The position numbers and the translations under genes are program-made. Positions 17,981-26,936 of a DNA stretch of 64,000 bases are shown here, piece after piece. Below the pieces are notes generated by a model. It did no database searches and was not told where the DNA came from. It worked only from the letters and a program-made list of their open reading frames with translations. Position 1 is the stretch's first letter; every line of letters begins with the position of its first letter. Origin of the DNA: UBA2166 sp964463965 (lineage in GTDB: Bacteria; Nitrospirota; Nitrospiria; Nitrospirales; UBA2166); the NCBI GenBank assembly GCA_964463965.1, contig CAYXED010000003.1, forward strand, positions 62,001 through 126,000, written 5' to 3'.

Positions 17981-18018
17981 TGGGATGTGATAGCATTCAT
18001 TTCAGCTATCACATCCCA
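17981..18018 (-). terminator. Terminator hairpin between convergent genes
   Basis: A perfect 14-bp stem (17981-17994 with 18005-18018) encloses a 10-base loop. Reading on the minus strand, the stem is followed by a T-rich stretch, which suits termination of the CHRD gene. The plus-strand side has no T run. Confidence 0.7.
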
Positions 18019-18044
18019 GGTAACGTGTTACAGGCGAGGGGGGG

Positions 18045-18989
18045 TTAAAATCCTCCCGCTAGTGTTCCTACAAGGGTGATCTGTCCTCTAACTTCTCCTG
18101 GGGGTTCTGCCTCTGTATGCACAACAAGGTATACCCCATCAGTTCGCATCAGTTCAATGAAGTCACTAATTGGGGCACCTTCGATGGTGTTCAGGAGGTC
18201 AGCAGATTTCAATGTCCCAGCGCTCTTGTCTCCGTTATCCCTTCTAATAATTCCATTTACTTGCCCCGTGGGTTCGCCAAATGGAAATAGAAAGGCTCCA
18301 ACTGGTCCATTTGCTTGAGCCGTAGCAAGGTGGAGATGTACTTGCGTGATTCCCTCAATGTTATAGCATTTGACTTTATATTTGAGGTTGGAACCCTTGG
18401 CCCTAAGAGATGCTGAGCAGGTTGCATCTGTTGTCACAGGGTTTGGTCCCCTCATTTGGCCTCCCGAACCTACGGTGAGGAAAAATTCGTCAACAATATT
18501 CGCATCCGGAATATCAACGATTTGCCCTCGAACTTCTCCTGGAGGGTTGCCTTCTGTATGGACATTGAGGTAAATGCCATCATTTTCAAAGAGCCCGATG
18601 AGCTCATCTAAGGAGAGTTCATTTAGCTCATCTTCGCTAAGGGTATCTTGGGCAACAATTCCGTTAAAGTCTTGTCCCTCCTCCAGTGGTCCAAAGAGAA
18701 ATGCGGCAAGTGGCCCTGTTCCGTCTGAGGGGCCAACATGAAGATGGACCTGGACAATCCCTGGGGTATCGAAACATTGAAGCTTGTATGGTAATTCCCC
18801 ATTCGAATCTTTGTCACCGATGTTGAGCACACACTTCGCATCGGTGATAATGCCATTCACGGCATCAGCTGCTTCCCCTATTTGTTGAGAGCCTGTCGCC
18901 GTTGCCATGAACGTTGCTGATGCGTGTGTTGCTAGGCCAAAGGTTGCTATACATACTATAAATAAAGAGAAAACATATGTTTTCTTCAT
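18045..18989 (-). CDS. Secreted protein with two CHRD domains
   Basis: The 314-residue product has a signal peptide (about 1-26) and two copies of a CHRD-type domain. Each copy has a VQVHLH or TQVHLH strand, a G-PxxAFLF segment, and closes with VHTExxPPGEVRGQI. CHRD domains occur in chordin and in many bacterial secreted proteins of unknown role. The bacterial copies carry conserved histidines that could bind metal; that is inference. It follows the small cytochrome c gene on the same strand and has its own promoter and regulatory palindrome. Confidence 0.85.
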   Translation of the reverse strand: MKKTYVFSLFIVCIATFGLATHASATFMATATGSQQIGEAADAVNGIITDAKCVLNIGDKDSNGELPYKLQCFDTPGIVQVHLHVGPSDGTGPLAAFLFGPLEEGQDFNGIVAQDTLSEDELNELSLDELIGLFENDGIYLNVHTEGNPPGEVRGQIVDIPDANIVDEFFLTVGSGGQMRGPNPVTTDATCSASLRAKGSNLKYKVKCYNIEGITQVHLHLATAQANGPVGAFLFPFGEPTGQVNGIIRRDNGDKSAGTLKSADLLNTIEGAPISDFIELMRTDGVYLVVHTEAEPPGEVRGQITLVGTLAGGF

Positions 18990-19035
18990 TAGTCATTCCT
19001 CCCTTTCTCTTGGCTGGATCTCCAAGCAGATGTCA

Positions 19036-19065
19036 AGAATAGGTTCTTTTTTTACTGTATGTCAA
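19036..19065 (-). promoter_or_regulatory. Promoter of the CHRD gene
   Basis: On the minus strand a perfect TTGACA (19065-19060) is followed after 18 bases by TATTCT (19041-19036), a 4/6 -10 match. The expected start is near 19029, about 40 bases before the coding start. A second TTGACA (19036-19031) overlaps the -10 and has no clear partner. Confidence 0.55.
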
Positions 19066-19081
19066 GGATCTTTGCAAATGG

Positions 19082-19097
19082 TGTGAGGCATAACACA
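19082..19097 (-). promoter_or_regulatory. CRP/FNR-type site upstream of the CHRD promoter
   Basis: On the minus strand the sequence reads TGTGT-TATGCC-TCACA, matching the CRP pattern at 9 of 10 arm positions. Its centre lies about 60 bases upstream of the predicted start, close to the -61.5 position of class I CRP activation. It is similar to the site at 3702-3717. Confidence 0.45.
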
Positions 19098-19109
19098 CAT
19101 GAGTGATTT

Positions 19110-19508
19110 TTAATAAATGCCTGCCTCACGTTGTAGCCACCTGATATATGAGATGATTCCTACCATTAGCTCTTTCGTCATGCCTTCCACTGGAGGCATG
19201 TCTCCGAATTTCCAGTGGTGAGCACGTACGCCTTGCATTGCTGCACGATAGAATGCCTGGTCTCCATGATGATTAGGGTGATAGACGCGATTGAGGAAGG
19301 GAGGGCCATTTTCTGTCCCAACTCCACCTATGCCATGACATACTGCGCAGTTGGCGTTGAAGGCAACTTCTCCCTTTTGAAACTCTGTTGGAGTTGATAC
19401 TGCTGTGGCAGGCATTGCGAGTTCAGCTGTTGCATCACTAGGCTTAGACTCACAGCTTACGCTTACGATGATAAGAAACCCTAAAATAGTCATTAACATC
19501 AAGTGCAT
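19110..19508 (-). CDS. Small exported mono-heme cytochrome c
   Basis: The 132-residue product has a hydrophobic N-terminus ending VSVSCESK, a possible but imperfect lipobox because -3 is Ser. The heme motif is CAVCH (C54, C57, H58) and the likely axial Met is M104 in GDMPP. This is the class I cytochrome c layout. GGAGG just upstream supports the ATG. It probably serves as an electron carrier on the periplasmic face and is a candidate partner for the redox proteins at 6.6-17.9 kb. Confidence 0.87.
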   Translation of the reverse strand: MHLMLMTILGFLIIVSVSCESKPSDATAELAMPATAVSTPTEFQKGEVAFNANCAVCHGIGGVGTENGPPFLNRVYHPNHHGDQAFYRAAMQGVRAHHWKFGDMPPVEGMTKELMVGIISYIRWLQREAGIY

Positions 19509-19653
19509 AATTGTTCCTCCAAATTACGTGGGCTACAAGTTTCCTGTATAGTTGACAATTATTAGTTTTGGATGTTACCAGAACATTTGATAGAAGTGTA
19601 CAGTGCCGTCAAGGTATATAACAAATTGTCTATAAAATGAGAGTTTTTGAAAA

Positions 19654-20397
19654 TTGATAAAAAATAAATACGATATTATTGCGCGATTGACGGGGTCTGA
19701 GCGTGAAACTGAAGTACAAAGTATGTTTTCCTCAATTGCAGATAGATACGACCTCAACAATACAATTTTAAGCTTTGGGCTTCACCGTTATTGGAAGTGG
19801 GTGGCATGCCGAATTGCTGCAGGAGAAAACCCAAAGTATGCGCTCGATATTGGTGCAGGGACTTGTGATTTATCAATAATGCTTGCATCAAAGTGTCCTG
19901 ACATTGAGCACATAGTAGCTGTTGATCTCAATGCAGCTATGCTTGAGGTGGGCGAGAAGAAAATTCATGCAACAGTATATGCGGATAAAATTGAGTGTTG
20001 CCGTGGAAACGTTGAATCGCTTAATTTTAGAAATAACATTTTTGATATAGTTATGGCAGGGTTTTGCATTCGCAATGTTGGGCATTTGGATCAGGCGCTA
20101 CAGGAGATTTACAGAGTGCTTAAGCCCGGAGGGTCTTTTGTATGCCTTGAATTTTCACATCCTACTTCAAGATGGTTGAGGCTTCTGTATCACTGGTATT
20201 CGATGTATGTTCTTCCTTGGATTCCCACATGGATTTCAGGTGATCAGACTAAAGTGTATAGATACTTGCCAGCGTCAATTAGGGAGTTCCCTGATCAAAA
20301 TGCCCTTGTTTTGAGAATGCAGGATGTCGGTTTTAGTGAGGTGAACTATCAAGACTTAAATGGTGGTATTGTCGCAATTCATCGAGCTGTCAAATGA
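19654..20397 (+). CDS. ubiE: UbiE/MenG-type quinone C-methyltransferase
   Basis: The 247-residue class I SAM methyltransferase carries the SAM motif ALDIGAGTCDLS and the UbiE features MFSSIADRYDLNN and RVLKPGGSFVCLEFS. The family methylates demethylmenaquinol or a ubiquinone precursor on the inner face of the membrane. The start appears to be TTG 19654, with no strong ribosome-binding site. The stop overlaps the next start (ATGA), tying it to a radical SAM gene. Other UbiE-like methyltransferases act on different lipids, so the substrate is not certain. Confidence 0.85.
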   Translation: MIKNKYDIIARLTGSERETEVQSMFSSIADRYDLNNTILSFGLHRYWKWVACRIAAGENPKYALDIGAGTCDLSIMLASKCPDIEHIVAVDLNAAMLEVGEKKIHATVYADKIECCRGNVESLNFRNNIFDIVMAGFCIRNVGHLDQALQEIYRVLKPGGSFVCLEFSHPTSRWLRLLYHWYSMYVLPWIPTWISGDQTKVYRYLPASIREFPDQNALVLRMQDVGFSEVNYQDLNGGIVAIHRAVK

Positions 20398-22046
20398 ATA
20401 CTCAACGACCTAAAGAAAATGTGCAGTCTTTGGTGAATAAAAGTACAACCTCTCCCAATGACTCTCCATTGCCTATACGCTCTATTTTGTACGTATGGCT
20501 CCCGTGCAAAAAAGTCTACCCAATTGGACCGGCGACTTTAGCAGATTTTATCCATCGAAGGCATCCTAATATTCAACAACGCTTGCTTGACTTGTCTGTG
20601 ATTGCCCATCGTAAACGCAAAGGGGCACTTTGTGATGAAGTGCGAGCTATGGAACCTGATCTTATTTGTTTTTCTTGGAGAGATATACAAATCTATTCTC
20701 CTCACGAAGGAGATGACTCCCTCGAGTATGCGTTTCGTTTTTTCTATTCTCGTAATCCTGTTAAACGATTTCTTGCTTCTTTCAAAGGGCTGAAATTTGT
20801 CTATATCTATTATTATGGGATTAGGGCAAACCTTTCATTGCTCTGGACAATTGCAAAGAAATTTCCTTCGGTTCGTATGATGATCGGTGGGGGTGCATTT
20901 AGTGCATTTGCTACTCAACTGATTGAGAAGCTTCCAGAAGGAGTTGTTGGAATCCTAGGAGAAGGGGAAGACGCTGTTTTAAAAGTTGTAGAAGGAAAAT
21001 CTTTGGATGAAACATCAGGGGAACGGGTAATTTTTCGACGCGGAAATGAAATTATTACAGGGGAGAAACCAATTCCTACGACGATCGAGAAAGAATCAAT
21101 GAATGTGGCGTATATTGCTTCAATTTTCCCACAGCGGCATTCTTATCAAGGGTCGACTGCAACAATAGGGGTGCAAACAAAACGGGGGTGCCCTTACGAT
21201 TGCCAGTTTTGCTTGTATCCGTATTTGGAGGGGAGGAAGGTAAGGTATCGTCCAGCTGAAGAGGTTGTTGCAGAGATTTCTCAGTATTATCACCAATGGG
21301 GTGTGCGACGGTTTTGGTTCACGGATGCACAGTTTATTACTGGACACGAAGCTTATCCGCAATGCATTGAAATTTTAGAGCGTATTATAGAGGAAGGTCT
21401 TGATATTGAATGGTCTGGATATATTCGTACTAGCCTGATTTCTCGAGAGTTGGCAGCGTTAATGGTCCGGTCTGGTGTTAGTGACCTTGAAGTTGCAATT
21501 ACTTCTGGCTCACAATTGGTTCTGAATGGACTTAAAATGGGGTTTCGTTTAGACGCTTTGTATGATGGGTGTCGTTACTTAAAGGAGGCGGGTTACCGCG
21601 GGAAAATTATTCTTAATTTTTCGCTTAACTCTCCAGGAGAAACCGAACAAACATTGTTGGAAAGTGTTGAAGGTTATAAAACGATTGTGCAGATTTTAGG
21701 AGAAGAACAAGTGTACCCTATGTTATTTTTTCTTGGTATTCAGCCAAATACTGGACTAGAACAGAGACTTTTAGAGGAAGGGTACTTGTCACAAGGATAT
21801 AATCCTTTACACTTGACCCCCAAAAACGTCAAAAAACTTCTCTATAATCCAGAACCACTCAATAAGATTATTGCACGTGCTTGTCTTGGAGCGTGGGACA
21901 AGACGAGAAATTTAAGAACTGACATAGATACAGTGCACTATGCGGATTCGAATCTTTCCAAAGGTTTGGAAGCGAAGTCAGGACGTAATGTGTTACTTAC
22001 GCTTGAAGAAATTCTACGCCCCCAACGGCAAGAAAACTCATCCTAA
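20394..22046 (+). CDS. B12-binding-type radical SAM enzyme, unknown substrate
   Basis: The 550-residue protein has an N-terminal Rossmann-like part (about 30-200) that fits a cobalamin-binding domain, with IGGGAFSAF and GILGEGEDAVLKVVEG. The radical SAM core carries C-x3-C-x2-C in RGCPYDCQFC near residue 270. The family includes methyltransferases and cyclases such as BchE. Translational coupling to ubiE suggests action on a quinone or another isoprenoid-linked substrate, which is inference. I cannot name the reaction. Confidence 0.8.
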   Translation: MNTQRPKENVQSLVNKSTTSPNDSPLPIRSILYVWLPCKKVYPIGPATLADFIHRRHPNIQQRLLDLSVIAHRKRKGALCDEVRAMEPDLICFSWRDIQIYSPHEGDDSLEYAFRFFYSRNPVKRFLASFKGLKFVYIYYYGIRANLSLLWTIAKKFPSVRMMIGGGAFSAFATQLIEKLPEGVVGILGEGEDAVLKVVEGKSLDETSGERVIFRRGNEIITGEKPIPTTIEKESMNVAYIASIFPQRHSYQGSTATIGVQTKRGCPYDCQFCLYPYLEGRKVRYRPAEEVVAEISQYYHQWGVRRFWFTDAQFITGHEAYPQCIEILERIIEEGLDIEWSGYIRTSLISRELAALMVRSGVSDLEVAITSGSQLVLNGLKMGFRLDALYDGCRYLKEAGYRGKIILNFSLNSPGETEQTLLESVEGYKTIVQILGEEQVYPMLFFLGIQPNTGLEQRLLEEGYLSQGYNPLHLTPKNVKKLLYNPEPLNKIIARACLGAWDKTRNLRTDIDTVHYADSNLSKGLEAKSGRNVLLTLEEILRPQRQENSS

Positions 22047-22136
22047 TCCCCATATTATTGAGTTTAGGGTTTTTTGTGGTAGCTGGGGTTTTCAAAAACC
22101 TTAATTGTCAGTGTTCCTAATTAGAGAGGTGTGTAT

Positions 22137-23420
22137 ATGGACAACCTGAGAGCTATCTTGGGTATCGTATCTATTTTAGCAATTGCATACCTGCTTTCTG
22201 AAAATAGGACTAGGATCTCTCTTCGGGTAATTCTGAGCGGTTTGTTGCTTCAGTTCGGGGTTGCTTTGCTTTTTTTAAAGGTTCCTTTTATGACGGTCAT
22301 TTTGGAAAGTATAGCGTATGTAGTAAACGAGCTTATTGGTAAAGCTGATGCAGGAATACGGTTTGTTTTTGGAGAACACCTAGCAAATCCACGTGGTCCT
22401 GTTGGGTCAGTTTTCGCAATACGTGTTCTCCCAATTATTGTCTTTTTTTCATCCCTTATTTCAGTGCTATATTACCTGAACATTATGCAAAAAATTATTT
22501 CAAGTTTAGCCTGGTTGTTACGTCGTATATTGCGGGTTACAGGAATGGAGGCGACGGTTTTATCTGCAAACGTGTTTGTTGGACAAATTGAAGCCCCGCT
22601 TTGTATTAAGCCTTATATTAATCAGTTGACTCGTTCACAGCTTGCAACTTTGATGGTTGGAGGGTTTGCAACTATTGCAGGAACCGTTTTAGTTGCATAT
22701 GTAACATTTTTGGGGGGAGTTGATACTGAAGATAGTTCTAGGAGGATATTCTTTCTGACTCATATTTTAACGGCCAGTATACTCTCTGCCCCCGCGGCGT
22801 TTGTCGCAGCCAAAATGATTGTTCCTGAAACAAATGAGCCTTTTGACCTGCTTGAGCATTCGGTTTACGAAATTCGACGTGGCCACAATATTTTTGATGC
22901 TGCTGCAATTGGCGCAACTGATGGTTTAAAGCTTGCTGCAAGTATTGCTGCGATGCTTCTCGCCTATGTTTCTCTTCTTGCGTTACTTAATTGGCCTGTC
23001 GAAAAAATTAGTGCGTTTTTATTGGGTAAAGAACACCAGGTAAACATTCAGCTCCTTGTAGGATGGTTGTTGCAACCTATTGCGTGGGTGATTGGAGTCT
23101 CAGAACAAGATGTAAGCATTGTTGGTCGTTTGATAGGAGAAAAATTAATTGTCACCGAGTTTATTGCCTATAAAAATTTAGGCAACTTAATTCATGATTC
23201 TTCAGGCCACATACTATCAGACCGTAGCATTGTGATTGCGACATATGCTTTATGTGGATTTGCAAATTTTGCGTCAATTGCGGTTCAAATTGGCGCTTTA
23301 ACATCGTTGGCACCAAGCCAACGAACCTCAATTGTTGAGCTTGGTTTTAAAACCATGCTTGGGGGCGCCCTGGCTTCTCTTATGACTGCATCAGTTGTTG
23401 GGGTGTTGTTGACGATATGA
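22137..23420 (+). CDS. nupC: Concentrative nucleoside transporter, NupC family
   Basis: The 427-residue polytopic membrane protein has the CNT-family signature regions GPVGSVFAIRVLPIIVFFSS, NVFVGQIEAPLCIKPY and a C-terminal CGFANFASIAVQIGAL segment. It imports nucleosides using a proton or sodium gradient. I chose ATG 22137 because GAGG (22126-22129) is 7 bases upstream; an in-frame GTG at 22131 is too close. A P-loop gene follows after 1 base. Confidence 0.92.
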   Translation: MDNLRAILGIVSILAIAYLLSENRTRISLRVILSGLLLQFGVALLFLKVPFMTVILESIAYVVNELIGKADAGIRFVFGEHLANPRGPVGSVFAIRVLPIIVFFSSLISVLYYLNIMQKIISSLAWLLRRILRVTGMEATVLSANVFVGQIEAPLCIKPYINQLTRSQLATLMVGGFATIAGTVLVAYVTFLGGVDTEDSSRRIFFLTHILTASILSAPAAFVAAKMIVPETNEPFDLLEHSVYEIRRGHNIFDAAAIGATDGLKLAASIAAMLLAYVSLLALLNWPVEKISAFLLGKEHQVNIQLLVGWLLQPIAWVIGVSEQDVSIVGRLIGEKLIVTEFIAYKNLGNLIHDSSGHILSDRSIVIATYALCGFANFASIAVQIGALTSLAPSQRTSIVELGFKTMLGGALASLMTASVVGVLLTI

Positions 23421-23421
23421 T

Positions 23422-24297
23422 TTGGATCTGGTTTTGACTAACGCACTTCCAGTTCCATCGAATTCGCTTGTTGGGCGTGATGGGATTATCCGAAACATGT
23501 TATGGCGACTTGATTCTGGAGAATCTTTGGCACTATACAGCGGGCCCTCTTTAGGCAAAACGGCTATTTTGCTCAATTTAAAAGACTGTTTTGAGCAGAA
23601 AGGGATCGTGGCCAACTATTGTGACTTAACTTCTGATGATTTCAATGTGGTCCTTCAAGGTGCCACTTCAAATCAAGATGGCCAGGTCATGCTGTTTGAT
23701 AACTGTGATGTCTTTCAAGGTGATATGGAACTTCTCCACGACTTACTTCACAACATTAGTCATTGTAAAATAGTTTTAGCTGGTGGATATATATGGCATG
23801 AGGTGATTTTAGAGGAAAAGTTGGCCCAAATGTTACGAGCGGTTCCACTTTCGGTACTGCTTGACAAAGACGCTAGGGCACTCATTGGTCTTTTAGGTTT
23901 CGAAAGTCAAACTGAGGAGGTTTTTAATCTTTTTGGAAGCCATCCACACATTCTACGTATCTGTAGCGAATATATTTTTACTAATAATTTGGGTATAGAC
24001 GATGCTCAACTCTTCTCAAAAATTACTGAGGTTCTTCGCCCATTTTTTCTTCGATGTGTTAAGGGGTTAAGTCAGCCTATTGAGTATGAATTGCTTCACT
24101 ATCTTGTGCAACGTGGTGTTCCAATTAATCCAAAATCTGTTGAGCATGATTTAAATAAAGAAAACATCAAGTCTACTGTCAATAAACTATGCTGGCTTGG
24201 TCTAATTAGTCGCTGTATTCGAGATGATCAAGCCACATTGTTTGCTAATTGCAAGATTTTTAATTCATGGTACTTGGAATATGTCTCTCGACACTAA
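23422..24297 (+). CDS. Small P-loop ATP-binding protein of STAND/AAA type
   Basis: The 291-residue protein begins with a typical STAND/ATPase entry: NSLVGRDGIIRNMLWRL, then Walker A GPSLGKTA near residue 50 and an acidic strand QVMLFDNCD as Walker B. The remainder is helical and resembles the C-terminal winged-helix half of such ATPases. No effector or sensor domain is attached. The start is probably TTG 23422, directly after nupC, and the 3' end overlaps trmL. The function is unknown. Confidence 0.65.
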   Translation: MDLVLTNALPVPSNSLVGRDGIIRNMLWRLDSGESLALYSGPSLGKTAILLNLKDCFEQKGIVANYCDLTSDDFNVVLQGATSNQDGQVMLFDNCDVFQGDMELLHDLLHNISHCKIVLAGGYIWHEVILEEKLAQMLRAVPLSVLLDKDARALIGLLGFESQTEEVFNLFGSHPHILRICSEYIFTNNLGIDDAQLFSKITEVLRPFFLRCVKGLSQPIEYELLHYLVQRGVPINPKSVEHDLNKENIKSTVNKLCWLGLISRCIRDDQATLFANCKIFNSWYLEYVSRH

Positions 24298-24793
24298 TTC
24301 AATTGTTTTGGAAAAGTATGAACGCCATGTAGTCCTCGTGTCTCCTGAAATTCACTGGAATACGGGTAATATTGGGCGAACCTGTTTGGCAACAGGCGCA
24401 TTTCTACATGTTATAAAGCCAATAAGTTTTTCTCTTGATAGCCGGGAATTGAAACGTGCTGGGCTGGATTATTGGAAAGATGTCAAATTGAAGGTCTGGG
24501 ATAATTTTGATAGTTTTTTAGAGGAAATGAAACCTTTGGATGGTGAGATTATGCTTCTTTCTAAGCGCGGCGCCACGCCATTTTGGGCAATGCCTTGCCT
24601 TGAGAGACTATTTCTTGTGTTTGGATCAGAAACGCAAGGTTTGCCTATCAGTATACTTAAACGATATCCTGCAACAACATATCATATTCCCATTACGGCT
24701 GGGACAAGATCATTGAACTTGTCTACAGCTGCGGGGATTGTGCTTTATGATACTCTTCGTTACACAAAACCATTTCATGCATGGGCGACCTAG
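24281..24793 (+). CDS. trmL: tRNA (cytidine(34)-2'-O)-methyltransferase, SPOUT family
   Basis: The 170-residue SPOUT protein shows the TrmL/YibK pattern: VLVSPEIHWNTGNIGRTCLA at the N-terminus, FGSETQGLP in the knot, and SLNLSTAAGIVLYDTLR at the C-terminus. The enzyme methylates the wobble ribose of tRNA-Leu isoacceptors. I chose ATG 24281, which overlaps the preceding gene by 17 bases; the frame stays open further upstream but the family start fits here. Confidence 0.9.
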   Translation: MSLDTNSIVLEKYERHVVLVSPEIHWNTGNIGRTCLATGAFLHVIKPISFSLDSRELKRAGLDYWKDVKLKVWDNFDSFLEEMKPLDGEIMLLSKRGATPFWAMPCLERLFLVFGSETQGLPISILKRYPATTYHIPITAGTRSLNLSTAAGIVLYDTLRYTKPFHAWAT

Positions 24794-24854
24794 TACACAA
24801 TATGGAGTAATATTTATCTGGTGACACTAAATTTTTAGTAATTTCTAATTTAAT

Positions 24855-25523
24855 ATGGGTCAGTTGATATCGAGACGAGAACTTTTAGGGTTTTCAACTG
24901 TTGCTGTTCTGACATCTATATTCGGTTTTGGATGTAGGAATCAGGCAAGTACTTTTCCGTGTCTTCGTACTCCTGAGCAAACAGAAGGGCCATTTTACCC
25001 TGTAAAAAAAAGCTTAGATGAAAACAATGATTTAACTTTGATTGAAGGAATGACTGGACGTGCAGATGGTAAGGTTATCTATATCCGTGGGTGTGTTGTA
25101 GATAGGCATTGCCGACCTTTGCATGGTACACGGGTCGAGATATGGCAGGCGTCAGCACAAGGCCGTTATAACCACCCGCGTGAAAGAAGAAACCCTATCG
25201 CGTTAGATGAAAACTTTCAGTCGTGGGGACATGCCATCACAGACAGTGAAGGAAAATATTTATTTAAGACAATTTTTCCTGGGCGCTATGAAGCTAGTCG
25301 TGGTTGGATTCGTCCGGCACATGTACATTTTAAGGTTTCAGGTGAGGCACATCACGACTTAACGACTCAAATGTACTTTGATGGTGATCCATATCTTGAC
25401 GATGATTTTATTCTACGAAATATTCCACGCGAACAGTGGAATCAGGTAATTATTGAACGACAAGATTCAAGAGCAGAGTTTGAAGATGGCAGTGGGTTGT
25501 ATGTTTTTAATTTAACAGTTTAA
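24855..25523 (+). CDS. Exported intradiol ring-cleavage dioxygenase-like protein
   Basis: The 222-residue protein has an N-terminal twin-arginine-like motif (SRRELLGFS) and a lipobox-like FGFGC, so it is probably exported and lipid-anchored. The catalytic part matches the intradiol dioxygenase fold, with TEGPFYP, Tyr in GRYNHP, Tyr in GRYEAS, and two His in RPAHVHFKV. These are the four non-heme Fe(III) ligands of protocatechuate/catechol dioxygenases. Known exported relatives are poorly characterised. No aromatic-degradation genes are adjacent, so the substrate is unknown. Confidence 0.82.
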   Translation: MGQLISRRELLGFSTVAVLTSIFGFGCRNQASTFPCLRTPEQTEGPFYPVKKSLDENNDLTLIEGMTGRADGKVIYIRGCVVDRHCRPLHGTRVEIWQASAQGRYNHPRERRNPIALDENFQSWGHAITDSEGKYLFKTIFPGRYEASRGWIRPAHVHFKVSGEAHHDLTTQMYFDGDPYLDDDFILRNIPREQWNQVIIERQDSRAEFEDGSGLYVFNLTV

Positions 25524-25555
25524 TGGATGTGTCAAGGTAGAGCTGCATATCATTT

Positions 25556-25600
25556 ATGGTGTATCTCTTAGAAAACATAGCCGTCTAAGAGATACACCAT
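25556..25600. terminator. Bidirectional terminator
   Basis: A perfect 16-bp stem (25556-25571 with 25585-25600) with a 13-base loop lies between the convergent dioxygenase and cytochrome peroxidase genes. T-rich sequence follows on the plus strand (TTTACTCTT). Confidence 0.85.
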
Positions 25601-25626
25601 TTTACTCTTCTATGGCTGAAGAAATT

Positions 25627-26721
25627 TTATTTTGGGAACTCTGTCGGCGCGGTTACGTGCTGCCACCCCTCACCATTCAAGGCGCGTAGAAAAGCAACAA
25701 TATCTTGTTGTTCCTGTTGGGTTAGGTTTAGAGTTTTAATGTCACTATCAAGGAATGGGTTTTGTATTCCTCCCCGATTATAAAACTCCACTACTTCTTC
25801 AAGTGTTCCAAAACGGCCATCGTGCATATAGGGAGCGGTGCGGGCAACTTCCCTTAGGGTAGGAGTCTTAAATGCACCAATATCCTTTTTCTCGTTTGTG
25901 ACTCTAAATCTTCCAAGGTCTACTGTTCCGGTATCCCATCCAAGACCAAGGTTATGAAACCGTTCGTCGGTAAAATTAAACCCAGAATGACAACTTGTGC
26001 AGCGGGCTTTATTTCTAAATAGGATCATCCCGCGTTGTGCAGAGAGCGAGATTGCCTTGTCATCAACATTTCGGTCAAAACGGTCTGCAGGGCTGTTTCC
26101 TGAAAGTAGTGTGCGCTGAAAGCTTGCCAAAGATTTTCCAACACCATCAATGGTAACTTCTTCGCCAAAAACATTTTTGAATAATGCTCTGTAGCCAGAA
26201 ATTTTATTTAGTTTTTCTACTACTCCCTTGTGAGAGGGCATGGCCATCTCAAGATGGTCAATAATGGGCATTACCGATTGTGCTTCTAGAGAAGCTTTCC
26301 GCCCATCCCAAAACTGCTTTGTGCTATAAAGCCGGTTAATTGCTGTAGGCGCGCTGCGGCCGCCTTGTCTATGGAAAACACCTGTTGAGACAGGCTGACC
26401 GTCCGTATAGGCAAGCTCTGCCATATGGCAGGTGGCACAGGATACTGTATTATTGACTGAAAGACGTTTGTCAAAGAACAATAATCTTCCAAGCTCAATT
26501 TTTTCTTTTGTTAAAGGATTGTCAGTAGGAATATATGAGCTTGGGTCGAGGAGTGCGAGAGGAGGAGTAATCGTATATGGCGTACCTTGTGGGGCTGCTT
26601 GCCCGGCGATTACCGGACCTACAAGGCCAATACTTATTAAGCATGTGATAATTAAGAGAAACAGAAAGCTTGGTCCTGTAGGGCTGTTAATAGAGGTATT
26701 GCATACTAACACGCGTGTCAT
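25627..26721 (-). CDS. Di-heme cytochrome c peroxidase (CcpA/MauG family)
   Basis: The 364-residue protein has an N-terminal membrane/signal segment (about 18-40) and two heme motifs, CATCH (C95, C98, H99) and CTSCH (C241, C244, H245). It also has the family segments ELGRLLFFDKRLS, TAPYMHDGRFGTLEEVVEFYN and DIVAFLRALNG. The family reduces hydrogen peroxide in the periplasm with electrons from small cytochromes, or oxidises protein substrates (MauG branch). GGGAGG just upstream supports the start. Confidence 0.92.
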   Translation of the reverse strand: MTRVLVCNTSINSPTGPSFLFLLIITCLISIGLVGPVIAGQAAPQGTPYTITPPLALLDPSSYIPTDNPLTKEKIELGRLLFFDKRLSVNNTVSCATCHMAELAYTDGQPVSTGVFHRQGGRSAPTAINRLYSTKQFWDGRKASLEAQSVMPIIDHLEMAMPSHKGVVEKLNKISGYRALFKNVFGEEVTIDGVGKSLASFQRTLLSGNSPADRFDRNVDDKAISLSAQRGMILFRNKARCTSCHSGFNFTDERFHNLGLGWDTGTVDLGRFRVTNEKKDIGAFKTPTLREVARTAPYMHDGRFGTLEEVVEFYNRGGIQNPFLDSDIKTLNLTQQEQQDIVAFLRALNGEGWQHVTAPTEFPK

Positions 26722-26782
26722 GTGAGCCTCCCTTATTCAAAGCAGTGCTTTTTTAGTATCTTTAGAAGCTATATTGAATTCG

Positions 26783-26812
26783 ATTGTAATGGATTGGGAA
26801 GGCTGTAGACAA
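26783..26812 (-). promoter_or_regulatory. Candidate promoter for the cytochrome peroxidase
   Basis: On the minus strand TTGTCT (26812-26807) is followed after 18 bases by TACAAT (26788-26783). Both are partial consensus matches (4/6 and 5/6). The expected start is about 55 bases before the coding region. Confidence 0.4.
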
Positions 26813-26936
26813 GAGGGGGGAATTGTGAGTTTTATTTTAAAAAACTGGTACTGCAAGAAAGTTTTTCTGGCGCATCTATGGAAACCTCATTGAGTACAAA
26901 TCTTGGATAGAAAATTTCAGTATCTACTTGAGAGTG

